Positions 24,419 through 34,091 of a DNA stretch of 64,000 nucleotides are shown piece after piece. Within the stretch, counting starts at the first letter, position 1, and each line of letters opens with the position of its first letter. Origin of the DNA: an uncultured Vampirovibrio sp. (GTDB lineage Bacteria; Cyanobacteriota; Vampirovibrionia; Gastranaerophilales; Gastranaerophilaceae). Position numbers and translations under genes: made by a program. Where the stretch lies: assembly GCA_910578465.1 (NCBI GenBank), contig CAJTPW010000005.1:62001-126000 (forward strand), in the 5' to 3' direction. The notes below the pieces were generated by a model. That model was not told the DNA's origin, did no database searches, and saw only the letters and a program-made list of their open reading frames with translations.

Positions 24419-24640
24419 TTGCAAAGTTTAAGGAAATTTTTTGCAGGTACATTTTTATTTGCATTTTTGTGTATACAAAATGCCGCAATGGCGCAGACTG
24501 TCGCATTTAATGTTAAAACGTTAAAATTTCATAAATTAGAATGTCCTCACGCACAAAGATGTACTGCAAACTGTATTAAAATTGAAAAAGAAAAAGCAAA
24601 AGCAAGAGGCGGAATACCTTGCAAGGTATGCGGCGGATAA
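24419..24640 (+). CDS. Small exported Cys/His metal-site protein (73 aa)
   Basis: A signal peptide (residues 1-25, ending AAMAQ) precedes FHKLECPHAQRC and GGIPCKVCGG. This H-x3-C ... P-C-x2-C pattern resembles the small zinc-binding motif found at the end of nucleases and Ada-like domains (HxxxC ... A.k.G..PC..C). Here it stands alone as a periplasmic mini-protein with two further cysteines. The start is TTG 24419, preceded by AAGGGG at 7-8 bases. It follows the GGDEF gene by 10 bases and is probably co-transcribed. Confidence 0.7.
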   Translation: MQSLRKFFAGTFLFAFLCIQNAAMAQTVAFNVKTLKFHKLECPHAQRCTANCIKIEKEKAKARGGIPCKVCGG

Positions 24641-24676
24641 GAAAATCAGAGAATAAAAAAAGAGAGGTAAAAGAAT

Positions 24677-25132
24677 ATGTTTTGTCCAAAATGTGGTAAA
24701 GAAATAAGCGACGCGGATGTTTTTTGTAAATCTTGCGGAGAGCAGGTGAAAAAAGAATTTTCGCCCCTTCTTGATTTAAAGCCCAAAAAGACAGGCTGGC
24801 AGGCAGTTTTAATTTATCTTATTTTTGTTGTGGGGCAAATTTTATTTTTAAGCTTTGTTGCTTATGTAATTATGAGCGTAATGAAATTTCAGGGCGCGCC
24901 GATTGACCCTGTGACATTTAAAGCAACTTCAAAAAAATGGGGACTATTGTTTAATCCTCTGACAGCAATGGTTTTAAGTCTTGTTATTATGAAAATTAAA
25001 AACCTGTTCAAATCTAAAAAAGCTTATGTAATGCTTGTTTTTGCAATCATTATGTCATACCTTTTCAGCGCAATTGTAGGATTTATCTTCCCTGCAGTAT
25101 TAACAAGATTTCAGGCTGTTGAAGAAGAATAA
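24677..25132 (+). CDS. Zinc-ribbon membrane protein (151 aa)
   Basis: The N-terminus has two CxxC knuckles (CPKCGKEI, CKSCGEQV) forming a zinc ribbon, followed by three hydrophobic segments (about residues 39-63, 87-103, 114-139). Proteins of this build are common and mostly uncharacterised. AGAGAGG precedes the ATG by 9 bases. It is third in the GGDEF operon and is followed by a terminator. Confidence 0.8.
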   Translation: MFCPKCGKEISDADVFCKSCGEQVKKEFSPLLDLKPKKTGWQAVLIYLIFVVGQILFLSFVAYVIMSVMKFQGAPIDPVTFKATSKKWGLLFNPLTAMVLSLVIMKIKNLFKSKKAYVMLVFAIIMSYLFSAIVGFIFPAVLTRFQAVEEE

Positions 25133-25149
25133 TCGGCATATAAATATAA

Positions 25150-25186
25150 AGGCCGGGGTTTTTACCATGGCCCGGCCTGAAATTTT
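25150..25186 (+). terminator. Terminator of the GGDEF operon
   Basis: AGGCCGGG and CCCGGCCT form an 8-bp GC-rich stem with a 13-nt loop followed by GAAATTTT. Confidence 0.7.
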
Positions 25187-25307
25187 ACAATGTATCTTTA
25201 ACTTTATACAAAAATCTTTAAATTGAAGATTGATTATCTTTTTTATATAATGAGCTCATAAATAAAATCAATTAAACCTGTGCGGATATAAAAAGGAGAA
25301 AACTCTT

Positions 25308-26504
25308 ATGAAAAAATCAGTTAAAGATTTAGGCGAAATCAAAGGCAAAAAGGCCCTTATGAGGGTTGATATCAACGTGCCTCTTGACGCTGACAAAAAC
25401 GTAACCGACGATACAAGAATTCAGGCCATTTTACCGACCGTAAATTTCCTTAAAGAAAAAGGTGCAAAAATCATTTTGATGGCACACCTCGGCCGTCCGA
25501 AAGGCGAAAAGAACCCTGAATTTACACTTGCGCCTGTTGCAAAATATTTATCAAAAGTTTTGGGTGAAGATGTTATGTTCATCCCCGATGTTGCAGATGC
25601 TCCAAAAATGGTTGAAGACCTTAAAGAAGGACAGGTTGCACTTCTTGAAAACATCAGATACTACAAAGCGGAAGAAGCAAAAGACGATGATATGACTTTT
25701 GCAAATGAACTTGCAAAGCTTGGTGATTTTTATGTAAACGACGCATTCGGCGCAGCACACAGAAACCACACATCAACCGCAAAGCTTGCAAAAGTTTTAA
25801 AACCTGCAGTTTCAGGCCTTTTAATGGAAAAAGAACTGAGATGTCTAAGCCAGGCACTTGATAATCCGACAAGACCTTTCACAGCTGTTGTTGGCGGTGC
25901 TAAAGTTTCATCCAAAATCGGCGTTCTTGAAAACCTTATTGATAAGGTGGATAACCTCATTATAGGCGGCGGCATGGCATATACGTTTGTTAAAGCAAAC
26001 GGCGGTAAAATCGGAAATTCAATTTGCGAAGACGACCAGCTTGAAGTTGCAAAAGCAATTGAGAAAAAGGCTGCAGAAAAGAATGTTAAGCTTGTTATGG
26101 CAACCGATGTTCTTGTTACTGACGATTTTTCAGGCAACGGCACAAATAAATTCGTTAAAATTGATGAAATTCCTGACGGCTTTGAAGGCGTAGATGCAGG
26201 CCCCGATTCAAGAAAAGCTTTTGCGGATGTTTTAAAATCTTCTAAAACAATCCTTATGAACGGTCCTGTGGGCGCTTTTGAAAACCCTGCATTTGCAGAA
26301 GGCACAAAAGCAGTGCTTGCAGCAATCGTTGAAGCAACAAAAGCAGGTGCAACAAGCGTTATCGGCGGCGGTGATTCAGTTTCCGCAGCTAAAAAGTTTG
26401 CAAAAGCGGAAGATTTCACCCACGTTTCAACAGGCGGCGGTGCAAGCCTTGAATTCATCGAAGGTAAAATCCTCCCAGGCGTTGCAGCATTGGATGATAA
26501 GTAA
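25308..26504 (+). CDS. pgk: Phosphoglycerate kinase
   Basis: Pgk converts 1,3-bisphosphoglycerate and ADP to 3-phosphoglycerate and ATP in glycolysis. The 398-residue protein has the N-terminal RVDINVPLD, AHLGRP, the hinge region GGAKVSSKIGVLENL, and the nucleotide site NGPVGAFENPAF with GGGDSVSA near the end. AAAGGAG precedes the ATG and TATAAT lies about 60 bases upstream. It is monocistronic and ends at a bidirectional terminator. Confidence 0.98.
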   Translation: MKKSVKDLGEIKGKKALMRVDINVPLDADKNVTDDTRIQAILPTVNFLKEKGAKIILMAHLGRPKGEKNPEFTLAPVAKYLSKVLGEDVMFIPDVADAPKMVEDLKEGQVALLENIRYYKAEEAKDDDMTFANELAKLGDFYVNDAFGAAHRNHTSTAKLAKVLKPAVSGLLMEKELRCLSQALDNPTRPFTAVVGGAKVSSKIGVLENLIDKVDNLIIGGGMAYTFVKANGGKIGNSICEDDQLEVAKAIEKKAAEKNVKLVMATDVLVTDDFSGNGTNKFVKIDEIPDGFEGVDAGPDSRKAFADVLKSSKTILMNGPVGAFENPAFAEGTKAVLAAIVEATKAGATSVIGGGDSVSAAKKFAKAEDFTHVSTGGGASLEFIEGKILPGVAALDDK

Positions 26505-26529
26505 GCACTAAAACAGGTGTGAAACGATG

Positions 26530-26561
26530 TGAAAAAGAGAGCCATATGGCTCTCTTTTTAA
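26530..26561. terminator. Bidirectional terminator between pgk and the RM gene
   Basis: AAAAAGAGAGCC and GGCTCTCTTTTT form a perfect 12-bp stem with an ATAT loop, overlapping the stop codon of the minus-strand gene. Confidence 0.92.
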
Positions 26562-29500
26562 TTCAGATATTTTTCAAGAATTTTTTGTTTTTCAAACTTA
26601 GAATTATCAATGATTTTTTGAGCTTCATCAATTTGTTTTTCAAGCTCCTCAATTTGAGCAACGATTTCTTGCTGATGTGAAAAATCAGGCAGTGGAATTG
26701 TTATACTTGAAATTCTATCTATTGAAGCTCTTTTTGTTCTTGAAAAACCAAAAACTTTACCCTCTTGTTCCAGTGCATAAGCAAGATATTTTTCGGCAAT
26801 AACATTTTCTTTTAAAAGCCTTATAACACCACAGTGATCTGTTGGATAAAATGGAGTATTTTCAGCTATAATGTTTGTCATCCAATCTCCATCAATTCCC
26901 CATAATACGGATGGTTTGTTAAAATCATTTATTAATAATTTGTCAATATACCCGAAAGGCTCAAAAACATTGGCACTATATACGGGAATTTTTCCATTAG
27001 GATTCAGTTCCGAATTTAAAACTCTTTTCCCTATTGATAAATTAAAGATTGATATATCGCTTAATCTGATCTTTTTGACAGCATTGGTATATAAACCATT
27101 TAGCAATTTTATGATTTCTTTTTTGCTTGTATCAATTTTTTCTTGGTTTTGGTTAGTTTCTTTCTCAATTTTTTCAATTTCATCTACGATATTTTGTTGA
27201 ATATCTAAAGGCGGAAGTGGGAGTTTCGTTGGTTTTACCATAGGTACAGTTAATTGCGGGGTAGTTTTGCCGTTTTTAGAAAAATTGAAGTAGCTCGATA
27301 TCGCATTCAAATAATACAGATTTACAATATTTGTATTTGGTATAGCAACAATAAGTCGTACAATTGGATAAAATGGAGCTCTTCTAAGTGTTGAATGACC
27401 AATTGTTCCTCTAGCAGATATGGAAAGTGCATCTTCATTCACTCGTGTAATATTGGTATAACCGTATAAAGCTCGTTTTCCGGTTCCATTTGAATAAATT
27501 GGTACATTAAATTCTGCTGTCAGCTCTTTGTTCCAGGCATTTTTCGGTAAATCACCACCCGCAAATATTTCTTTACACACTGAATCTAAAGTTACAACTG
27601 GATATTTACTCTTTATTTTGACTTTTTTTTTAACTTTTGTGTTTATAACTTTTTCAAAAACCGACCTGTCAAAAGCCATCATATCCAAAAGGCTGACTCT
27701 GCTAATGTTTTCTTTCAAGCTTTCATCAATTTCAAAATTAAAATCGTTTTTAAACGCTTTATAAATATAGGTACTTGCTTTTTTAGGGTTATCAGAAATT
27801 TTGCTGTCATATAATTTTGTGCATTCATCAATGCTTTTCCCTCTTTGCATAGCATGAATGCCTTCACAGCCTCTGCGGTTAGAAAATTCATACCCTAAAA
27901 ATTGCTTTTCAGCATCTTTTTCGCCTGTTTTTACAATAACAATTTTTTGATGATACGCCAGAATAAAATAATAAATCTTTTCTTTTTCTAAAGCTATAAC
28001 CTTATTCCAAAACTCTTTATCTGATTTAGAAGTAATTTTTTGTGAATATTCTTTATACAAATCGTGGTTTTTAACTTTGTCATTAGGATTTTGCTCTAAC
28101 AAAGTTAAGTAATCATCAAAAGACAGGCCTTCCCAAACATAGCTGACAAATTTAGAAACAGGGCTTTCAATTCCGTTTATTGTCACATCTATATGATTAA
28201 CTAAAAATTTATCAACAGCCCTTTCAAAATTTACACAATCATAATTATTTCTTCTGCGCAGGAATAAAACAACAGTGTTTGTCCCTGTTGCCATAAATGT
28301 ATTTGAGCCCAGTTCTGTGATTGAAACAATTTCAAAATATTTCAGAAGCAGTTCTCTTGTTTTTGTATAAATTCCTCCATTGGTTAATATGGAACTTGGC
28401 AAAATAATTCCTGCAACACCTCCGTCTTTTAAAAGCTGTTTCGTTCTTTCAACAAAAAGACATTCAATTTCGGAACTTCTGTCTGTTAAATATTTATATA
28501 ATTCAAATTCTTCGTTTACATTGCAATTTTTTATATCTCCCTTAAACGCGTCAACAGAATAAGGCGGGTTTGAAACTACTATTGAAAATGTTGCTTTTTT
28601 AGAATCTTCAATTTTTGTATTTTCCGATAACAGACCAATATAGCTTTTTGAATATTCAAAGCTGTCTAATCCGTCACCATGTATAACTTGAGCAAGGCCA
28701 TCGCCATAAAAATAACAGCCTACTTTTGCAACTTTTACAAGTCTGTAATCTTTTTCTATGCCATAAACATATTTACCTGCCCAAGAATATGGATCCAGCC
28801 TCCATTTGTCAACTATTTTTTCCGCTTCCGGATAAAAACCTGCAACATCAATTTCATTAATACAATCCTGATATGCTTCCATTATTTCAGTAATAAAATG
28901 TCCGCTGCCTGCTGCATAATCAATTACGGCAGGCAATTTAGATACAGGCTGATTGATAGACTCTGTTAGCATTTTATCAATAGGCAAAGATTTAGTTATA
29001 AACTTTGTTATGGGCGGTGGTGTAAAAAACTGTCCGGCCTCTTGTTTTAAGCCCGTTGTTAATAATCTTTCGAAAAAATCACTTAAATGCTGTTGTTTTC
29101 TTGGATATCTGATTTGATATTTTTCTAAAAGCTGAACAACTTCTTTTAAAACTTTAAAATTATCATCAAAAGACTCATCATCAATAACGTCTTTTATGTC
29201 GAATACTTTATTAAATTTTAACAGTTTTTTCTTCTTTTCTAGTAATTCTTCTTCGTTTTCATATTTAAAATCATCATCGGAAATGCCTTCAATTTCTTTT
29301 TTTAGAAATTCATACAACCCTGCTTTGTGCAAATTATAAAGCCTTACTTGAAATTCAACGGGGTTATCAACATCTTCCAACCATTGAAAATCTAGCGTAT
29401 CATTATCCCGCTTCTTTTCATCATAGATTTTTGCTAAAAACAAATTAAAGATTTTATTGAAAGCGTTAGGTTTATCTGAAACAGAATGCTTTCTTAAAAT

Positions 29501-30202
29501 AGATAAAAAACCATGAAAAATTTTACCGCTGTTTTCTTCGGTTAATTCCAATAAATCAGCTTTTGTTAAAGGTTTATTTTTATAACAGTACGGATTTACC
29601 CAGTTATCAAAAATCCCATTTGAATAAGTTTGTTTGTTCCATCTTTCAAAAGTATCGACAACATTGCCTGCTTGTCTGTAATATTCTTCTATTTTTATAA
29701 TTTCATTTTGATATTCGATTTTATCTTTATTGAATCTTGATGCATATAACATCAAATATTCTGCATTTTTGTCGTTTTGAAAATATGTCAGCAGTTGTCC
29801 GCCGCTTTTTTGTGTATTGTTTAGCTCATTGGCAAACTCTTTACCAAACGTTTTACACTCAATCATTAAAAATGCTTTTAAATTTTTTGTAACCAAAATG
29901 TCCAGTCTGCCAGTATGACCATGGCCGGATGGATATACTTTTTCCAATATAATATCCTGCGGTTTATATCCTTTTTCTAAAAGCCTGTTTACGCATTCCA
30001 ATACAACCCAATTTTCTTCTTTTGAAAAATTTTGAGTGGTTTTAGATTCGCAGTTAATTAATTCACCGTAATCAATTATTTTCTTATTAAAATCAACTTG
30101 TATGGAACAACCGCCTTTGGCATATATTTTTTCATAAATGCCTGAAGTATTGTCCTTGGGCAAAAACCCAAGTTCTTTTAAAAATCTTTTTCTAACTTCC
30201 AT
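26558..30202 (-). CDS. Single-chain restriction-modification enzyme (type IIG-like, R-M-S fusion)
   Basis: One 1214-residue chain joins all three activities. Residues 80-120 have a PD-(D/E)xK-like nuclease core (GRLDILV ... LMIECK; D101, E115, K117). The middle is an N6-adenine methyltransferase with VIDYAAGSGHF and SNPPYS. The last 330 residues hold two type I HsdS-like target-recognition domains, each ended by a helical spacer (DIQQNIVDEIEKIEKE; HQQEIVAQIEELEKQ). The target is likely bipartite. No separate specificity or methylase gene is nearby; the gene lies between pgk and an unrelated unknown, so it may be a single-gene acquisition. The ribosome site is weak. Confidence 0.9.
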   Translation of the reverse strand: MEVRKRFLKELGFLPKDNTSGIYEKIYAKGGCSIQVDFNKKIIDYGELINCESKTTQNFSKEENWVVLECVNRLLEKGYKPQDIILEKVYPSGHGHTGRLDILVTKNLKAFLMIECKTFGKEFANELNNTQKSGGQLLTYFQNDKNAEYLMLYASRFNKDKIEYQNEIIKIEEYYRQAGNVVDTFERWNKQTYSNGIFDNWVNPYCYKNKPLTKADLLELTEENSGKIFHGFLSILRKHSVSDKPNAFNKIFNLFLAKIYDEKKRDNDTLDFQWLEDVDNPVEFQVRLYNLHKAGLYEFLKKEIEGISDDDFKYENEEELLEKKKKLLKFNKVFDIKDVIDDESFDDNFKVLKEVVQLLEKYQIRYPRKQQHLSDFFERLLTTGLKQEAGQFFTPPPITKFITKSLPIDKMLTESINQPVSKLPAVIDYAAGSGHFITEIMEAYQDCINEIDVAGFYPEAEKIVDKWRLDPYSWAGKYVYGIEKDYRLVKVAKVGCYFYGDGLAQVIHGDGLDSFEYSKSYIGLLSENTKIEDSKKATFSIVVSNPPYSVDAFKGDIKNCNVNEEFELYKYLTDRSSEIECLFVERTKQLLKDGGVAGIILPSSILTNGGIYTKTRELLLKYFEIVSITELGSNTFMATGTNTVVLFLRRRNNYDCVNFERAVDKFLVNHIDVTINGIESPVSKFVSYVWEGLSFDDYLTLLEQNPNDKVKNHDLYKEYSQKITSKSDKEFWNKVIALEKEKIYYFILAYHQKIVIVKTGEKDAEKQFLGYEFSNRRGCEGIHAMQRGKSIDECTKLYDSKISDNPKKASTYIYKAFKNDFNFEIDESLKENISRVSLLDMMAFDRSVFEKVINTKVKKKVKIKSKYPVVTLDSVCKEIFAGGDLPKNAWNKELTAEFNVPIYSNGTGKRALYGYTNITRVNEDALSISARGTIGHSTLRRAPFYPIVRLIVAIPNTNIVNLYYLNAISSYFNFSKNGKTTPQLTVPMVKPTKLPLPPLDIQQNIVDEIEKIEKETNQNQEKIDTSKKEIIKLLNGLYTNAVKKIRLSDISIFNLSIGKRVLNSELNPNGKIPVYSANVFEPFGYIDKLLINDFNKPSVLWGIDGDWMTNIIAENTPFYPTDHCGVIRLLKENVIAEKYLAYALEQEGKVFGFSRTKRASIDRISSITIPLPDFSHQQEIVAQIEELEKQIDEAQKIIDNSKFEKQKILEKYLN

Positions 30203-30372
30203 ACTCTACCACGCGCTTAAACATAATATTAATAAAAAAGAGATAAAAAATATTGTTTTTTAATAATATCGTTACAATCAACCATTAACATTATTTAACA
30301 ATCGCCCAAAAACTGGTATAATCCTGTTTGAGGGCGGTTTTTTATGCCCCGAAAACCAATGAGAGCAAAAAA

Positions 30373-31092
30373 ATGGAAAAATTTATCAAAAAAATTACGG
30401 AATTAATTTTCAACCTTCAGGAAAAATTTTACGCAAAAAAATATAAAACAGCACTAAAAAATGTGCAATTTTCATCCAAAAATTCTACCTCAAAAACCCA
30501 CGCACAGGCTGGAATTAAGCTCATTTTAAATTCAAAAACCGAGCAAAACAAAAAAAAGCTGAATGAAGAAGTGGACGCCCTTGTAAAACAAAACCTGAAA
30601 CACCCGGAAAAACTGCTTGAATACATTGAAGAAAACGGCACAAAAGTTTATAAATTGCCTTTTGCAGATAAGCTTTTAAAATTTGTGGGCGAGGAAGAAG
30701 GCTTTATAACGCCTGTTTCAGGCATAAACGCCCTTGTTTTGAACCTTTTTTTGGAACATAAATTTGCCTTTAAAACTGCCCCAATGTTTGTTTTTGGGAA
30801 CGTAGAGATAAATTTATACAAAATGGTGCACCAGTTTCATAAGTGGTATGGCTATAAAATGCAACTGCCCGGGTTTGATGATGAGGCTCAGCAGAAATTT
30901 AAAAAGATTTTTGAATATGAAATTGATTCAAATGTACAAACACTGACCTATGAGGAGATTATCTCCCTAAAAGAAGCTATAGCGCGCGATATTGAAGCAA
31001 TTGATTTTGTTACAAAGCTTGCAAAAGAGCAGGATGGCGCTAAAAAAGTGTTTGACAATATGAAGAACAAGGGCGATGAGACAAATATTTAG
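30373..31092 (+). CDS. Hypothetical protein (239 aa)
   Basis: A Lys-rich, mostly helical soluble protein (MEKFIKKITELIFNLQEKFY) of no recognised family. The C-terminal half includes HQFHKWYGYKMQLPGFDDEA. I start it at ATG 30373 after GAGAG; an in-frame TTG at 30328, 5 bases after TATAAT (30317-30322), is the alternative. It precedes the large prepilin gene, which has its own promoter, so a functional link is uncertain. Confidence 0.6.
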   Translation: MEKFIKKITELIFNLQEKFYAKKYKTALKNVQFSSKNSTSKTHAQAGIKLILNSKTEQNKKKLNEEVDALVKQNLKHPEKLLEYIEENGTKVYKLPFADKLLKFVGEEEGFITPVSGINALVLNLFLEHKFAFKTAPMFVFGNVEINLYKMVHQFHKWYGYKMQLPGFDDEAQQKFKKIFEYEIDSNVQTLTYEEIISLKEAIARDIEAIDFVTKLAKEQDGAKKVFDNMKNKGDETNI

Positions 31093-31132
31093 CTCCTGTC
31101 AGCACTTTGTAATGCAACTTTTATTAATTTTC

Positions 31133-31161
31133 TTGAAATGCACCGCACGATATGGTATATT
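31133..31161 (+). promoter_or_regulatory. Promoter of the prepilin-like gene
   Basis: TTGAAA and TATATT are spaced by exactly 17 bases, about 47 bases before the start codon at 31208. Confidence 0.75.
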
Positions 31162-31207
31162 GAAAGCAGAGAAGTTGTTTATTAATTGTTTATCGTAAAG
31201 GTTAATT

Positions 31208-33970
31208 ATGAAAGAAAATTTGTTATGCCAGGCTTGGCAGAATTATTTTCAGCCGCAAATTTGCACTTCGGCTGAAAAAAAACGTATGAAAAATCGTGCA
31301 TTTTCTCTTGTAGAGATGTTGATGGCATTGCTCGTTGCATCTCTTTTGATGGCAGCGCTTGCACCTGTTATGACAAAGAAAATGAATGAAAATATGGATG
31401 TAAATGTTTTCGGTAACTCAAAACCGATAAGCGCTTGTGCATTTATGACGGATAATGCCGATGCTGATATAGACAACGCTGAGTGTGCTATTCCAAGCGA
31501 TGCGCATACAGCTTCTGCCATTATTGTTTCAGGCGGAGGAGGGGGCGGAGGAGCAAGAGAAAGTGTTAGTGATGATACGGTTCAAACATCAGGTGTAATG
31601 ACAGGAAAAGGGGAAAGTAATGAAAATGCAACAAGTAGTTATCAGTATGTTGTATCAAAAAATTTCACGATAACAAAAGATATGTCTGATATTGAAATAG
31701 AAATGATATCGGCGGGTGAAGGAGGAGGAATCGGAAATTATAATTTAGTTCGTCCTACGAGCCAGACAAGCTGTGGAAATTGGGGGGTTTTCGTTTCCGC
31801 TGCACAAAATGGCGGGAACCCTGTTTGTGTTTCAAGATATAACGCTTCAAACTCAGGAGACGGCGGTGCAACTCCAAAATCAAACATAGCGGGGGTGAAT
31901 AATGCACCTGTAGGAACAAACTGTTCGGCGGGAAATTGCTGCTGGTACGGACAAACAGCCAAACCTTGTGAAGCAAGCTCTGCTGCCGAATGCTCGGGGT
32001 ATACTAACTGTACTGTAAAAACAAGCGGTGTAAACGGTCAGAAATACAACGGTTGTAACAGAATGGTTTGCGGATGGGATGCGGCAAATATCATTTGTAA
32101 TAATTGGAAACCAACAAAGAATGCTGCTGGAAGGTTACCAAAACGGACAGAACTTCAGGCATGGACAAGCTATGTTGGAAGCGGCGGTGCTTTGCAAAAG
32201 TATGTGAATGACAGTAATCCCGGTTTACAGCTCTGTGACCAATATTCCGACAAGAATACATTATTTTGTGGGACTTATGCCGGATGTCCGGGCTCTGTTA
32301 ATGATTACTGCAGTGCGTATCACATTTGGTCAGGTCAGTCTACCGGAGAAACTAACCATTATCACTACGGATATCTGCGTGGAGGTGTTTTATACAATTC
32401 AGGAGGAGGTGAGGGAATATATAGCGGCTCTACGCATCCTATGAGTGTGCGTTGTGTCCATGAAGGTGACTACAACTTATATACAGGTGCAGGCGGAGCG
32501 TCAGGACAATATGTTAAACTAAAAATCCCGAATGAAGTGCTTAAAAAAGCATTTGAATTAACTTACGACAGCACAACAGATGCTTATGTGAATGATCCTG
32601 TTGATATTCTTATTTTGAATTTTCTGATCGGTAAAGGCGGCAAAGTTGGAAGTAATTCAAATAATCCTTATGCAGGAGGGGTAGCTGCCACTCGGATTAT
32701 TAAAAAATCTCAAGTAGTATTCCAAATTAACTCATATGCAGGGGGACGTCATGCTGACAGTAATGCAGACAACACAAACGGCAATGCAACAACATCAAGA
32801 GACGGAATTCCTTCTTCTATCACGGGTGGCTTAAGTGCACATACAGTTACATATTTAAACACATATTCTGATAATCCTGAATTTAGAAAGTATGTTTGGG
32901 GTAAGTCTCCTCAATATTTTGCATCAGAAGGAGTTTTCTTAGACCAAAAAACAGGTAAACTCGGTAACTCTTTAACAAACTCTGACGGCTCATCAAACGG
33001 AACAAGCTTAGGTGCAGGTGGTGCTTCATACTGGGGAGGAGTATGGGGATTAAGGGGAGATACATCAGAAAACTCTCAGCCCGGTTCAGGAGGAAGAGGA
33101 GGGTATTGCACATTAAACGAATCGGGAATTGTTGAATGCACACCTCCGACAGCAGGTACTGCAGGTGCTGCAATACTAAGGTATAAAAGAAGCTATCCCG
33201 GCATTGGCGGAAACGGAGGAAACGCAGGAAGTGTACTCCATGTTAAAAACATACAGGTGACACCAAACAGCACAATAAAAGTGAAAGCAGGAGCCGGAGG
33301 CTCAGGTGGCGTTGCAGGAAGTGACGGCAGAGACGGAGGAAACAGCTGGGTTGAATTTCCAAACGGTCAAAAATTTGAAGTTTTGGGCGGAAAGGGAGGA
33401 AAAACAGGAATAGCTGCAATTCCTTCATCCAATACCTATGCAAAGCCCGCAGAAGCAACTGCAGTTGGTGAAAACGATATATTAACATCTTCTACAAAAA
33501 CATACCTTAATTCATTATCAAGCAAAAATTATGAAATATTTCCTTCCAATGCAACGGAGAGAAAATATCTTCAGGGCAAACAGGCAGCTGTTAATAATAA
33601 TGATATAACAGTATATAAAGCTTCAGGCGGAAACGGAGGCATGAATTCAAAAACAGGACCGCTTGCAGGCGCAAGAGGGATACCATGCGGGGCATTTTCT
33701 ACAACCTCAATAAAAATCGGAAATAAAGAGTATAAATGCGGAACGAAAGAATTCCCGACAACAACATACAACCCTTCAAGGATAAGCAGAGTATTGAGCG
33801 AAGAAGAACTTAAGAATAAAGCCTCAAATTACTCTAAATACTATGCCCCGGGTGCAACAGGAGGAGCGGGTGCAGGATGGAGTAATGATTACAAAACAGG
33901 AAACACTCCTAAAACAGGGCAAGGAGGAGATGGCATGGGAGGATATGTACTCATATATTTTAATAAATAA
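31208..33970 (+). CDS. Giant prepilin-like glycine-rich surface protein
   Basis: A 920-residue protein. Residues 27-60 are a type IV prepilin N-terminus: KNRA then FSLVEMLMALL, with alanine where glycine usually precedes the cleavage site and the glutamate at +5 present. The 30-residue leader is long; ATG 31208 is chosen for its AAAGG site, ATG 31286 being the alternative. The rest is glycine-rich (runs like GGGGGGGA, GGNGGNAG, closing GGYVLIYF), interrupted at about 210-425 by a Cys-rich region with GRLPKRTELQ and MSVRCVHEGD that resembles a FISUMP/Lcl C-terminal-type domain. It should be exported by the type IV pilus or pseudopilus system whose pilMN/pilO genes lie at 54-57 kb. Confidence 0.85.
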   Translation: MKENLLCQAWQNYFQPQICTSAEKKRMKNRAFSLVEMLMALLVASLLMAALAPVMTKKMNENMDVNVFGNSKPISACAFMTDNADADIDNAECAIPSDAHTASAIIVSGGGGGGGARESVSDDTVQTSGVMTGKGESNENATSSYQYVVSKNFTITKDMSDIEIEMISAGEGGGIGNYNLVRPTSQTSCGNWGVFVSAAQNGGNPVCVSRYNASNSGDGGATPKSNIAGVNNAPVGTNCSAGNCCWYGQTAKPCEASSAAECSGYTNCTVKTSGVNGQKYNGCNRMVCGWDAANIICNNWKPTKNAAGRLPKRTELQAWTSYVGSGGALQKYVNDSNPGLQLCDQYSDKNTLFCGTYAGCPGSVNDYCSAYHIWSGQSTGETNHYHYGYLRGGVLYNSGGGEGIYSGSTHPMSVRCVHEGDYNLYTGAGGASGQYVKLKIPNEVLKKAFELTYDSTTDAYVNDPVDILILNFLIGKGGKVGSNSNNPYAGGVAATRIIKKSQVVFQINSYAGGRHADSNADNTNGNATTSRDGIPSSITGGLSAHTVTYLNTYSDNPEFRKYVWGKSPQYFASEGVFLDQKTGKLGNSLTNSDGSSNGTSLGAGGASYWGGVWGLRGDTSENSQPGSGGRGGYCTLNESGIVECTPPTAGTAGAAILRYKRSYPGIGGNGGNAGSVLHVKNIQVTPNSTIKVKAGAGGSGGVAGSDGRDGGNSWVEFPNGQKFEVLGGKGGKTGIAAIPSSNTYAKPAEATAVGENDILTSSTKTYLNSLSSKNYEIFPSNATERKYLQGKQAAVNNNDITVYKASGGNGGMNSKTGPLAGARGIPCGAFSTTSIKIGNKEYKCGTKEFPTTTYNPSRISRVLSEEELKNKASNYSKYYAPGATGGAGAGWSNDYKTGNTPKTGQGGDGMGGYVLIYFNK

Positions 33971-34003
33971 AAAACCTTGAAAGAAGATTTAAGATAAAAC
34001 AAC

Positions 34004-34050
34004 GTTTTTGGGGCTTAGGCATTCTGTAACCGCTTTTGCCCCTTTTTTTT
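34004..34050 (+). terminator. Terminator of the prepilin-like gene
   Basis: GGGGC and GCCCC close over a 23-nt loop followed by eight Ts. Confidence 0.7.
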
Positions 34051-34091
34051 AAACGCAAACCCGCAATAATCAAGGGTCAGGGGTCAGGAGT

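Noticed and set aside
25730..26545. A 271-codon minus-strand frame over pgk
   Set aside because: It is antisense to a complete, conserved pgk; it arises from codon bias and has no homology-like features.
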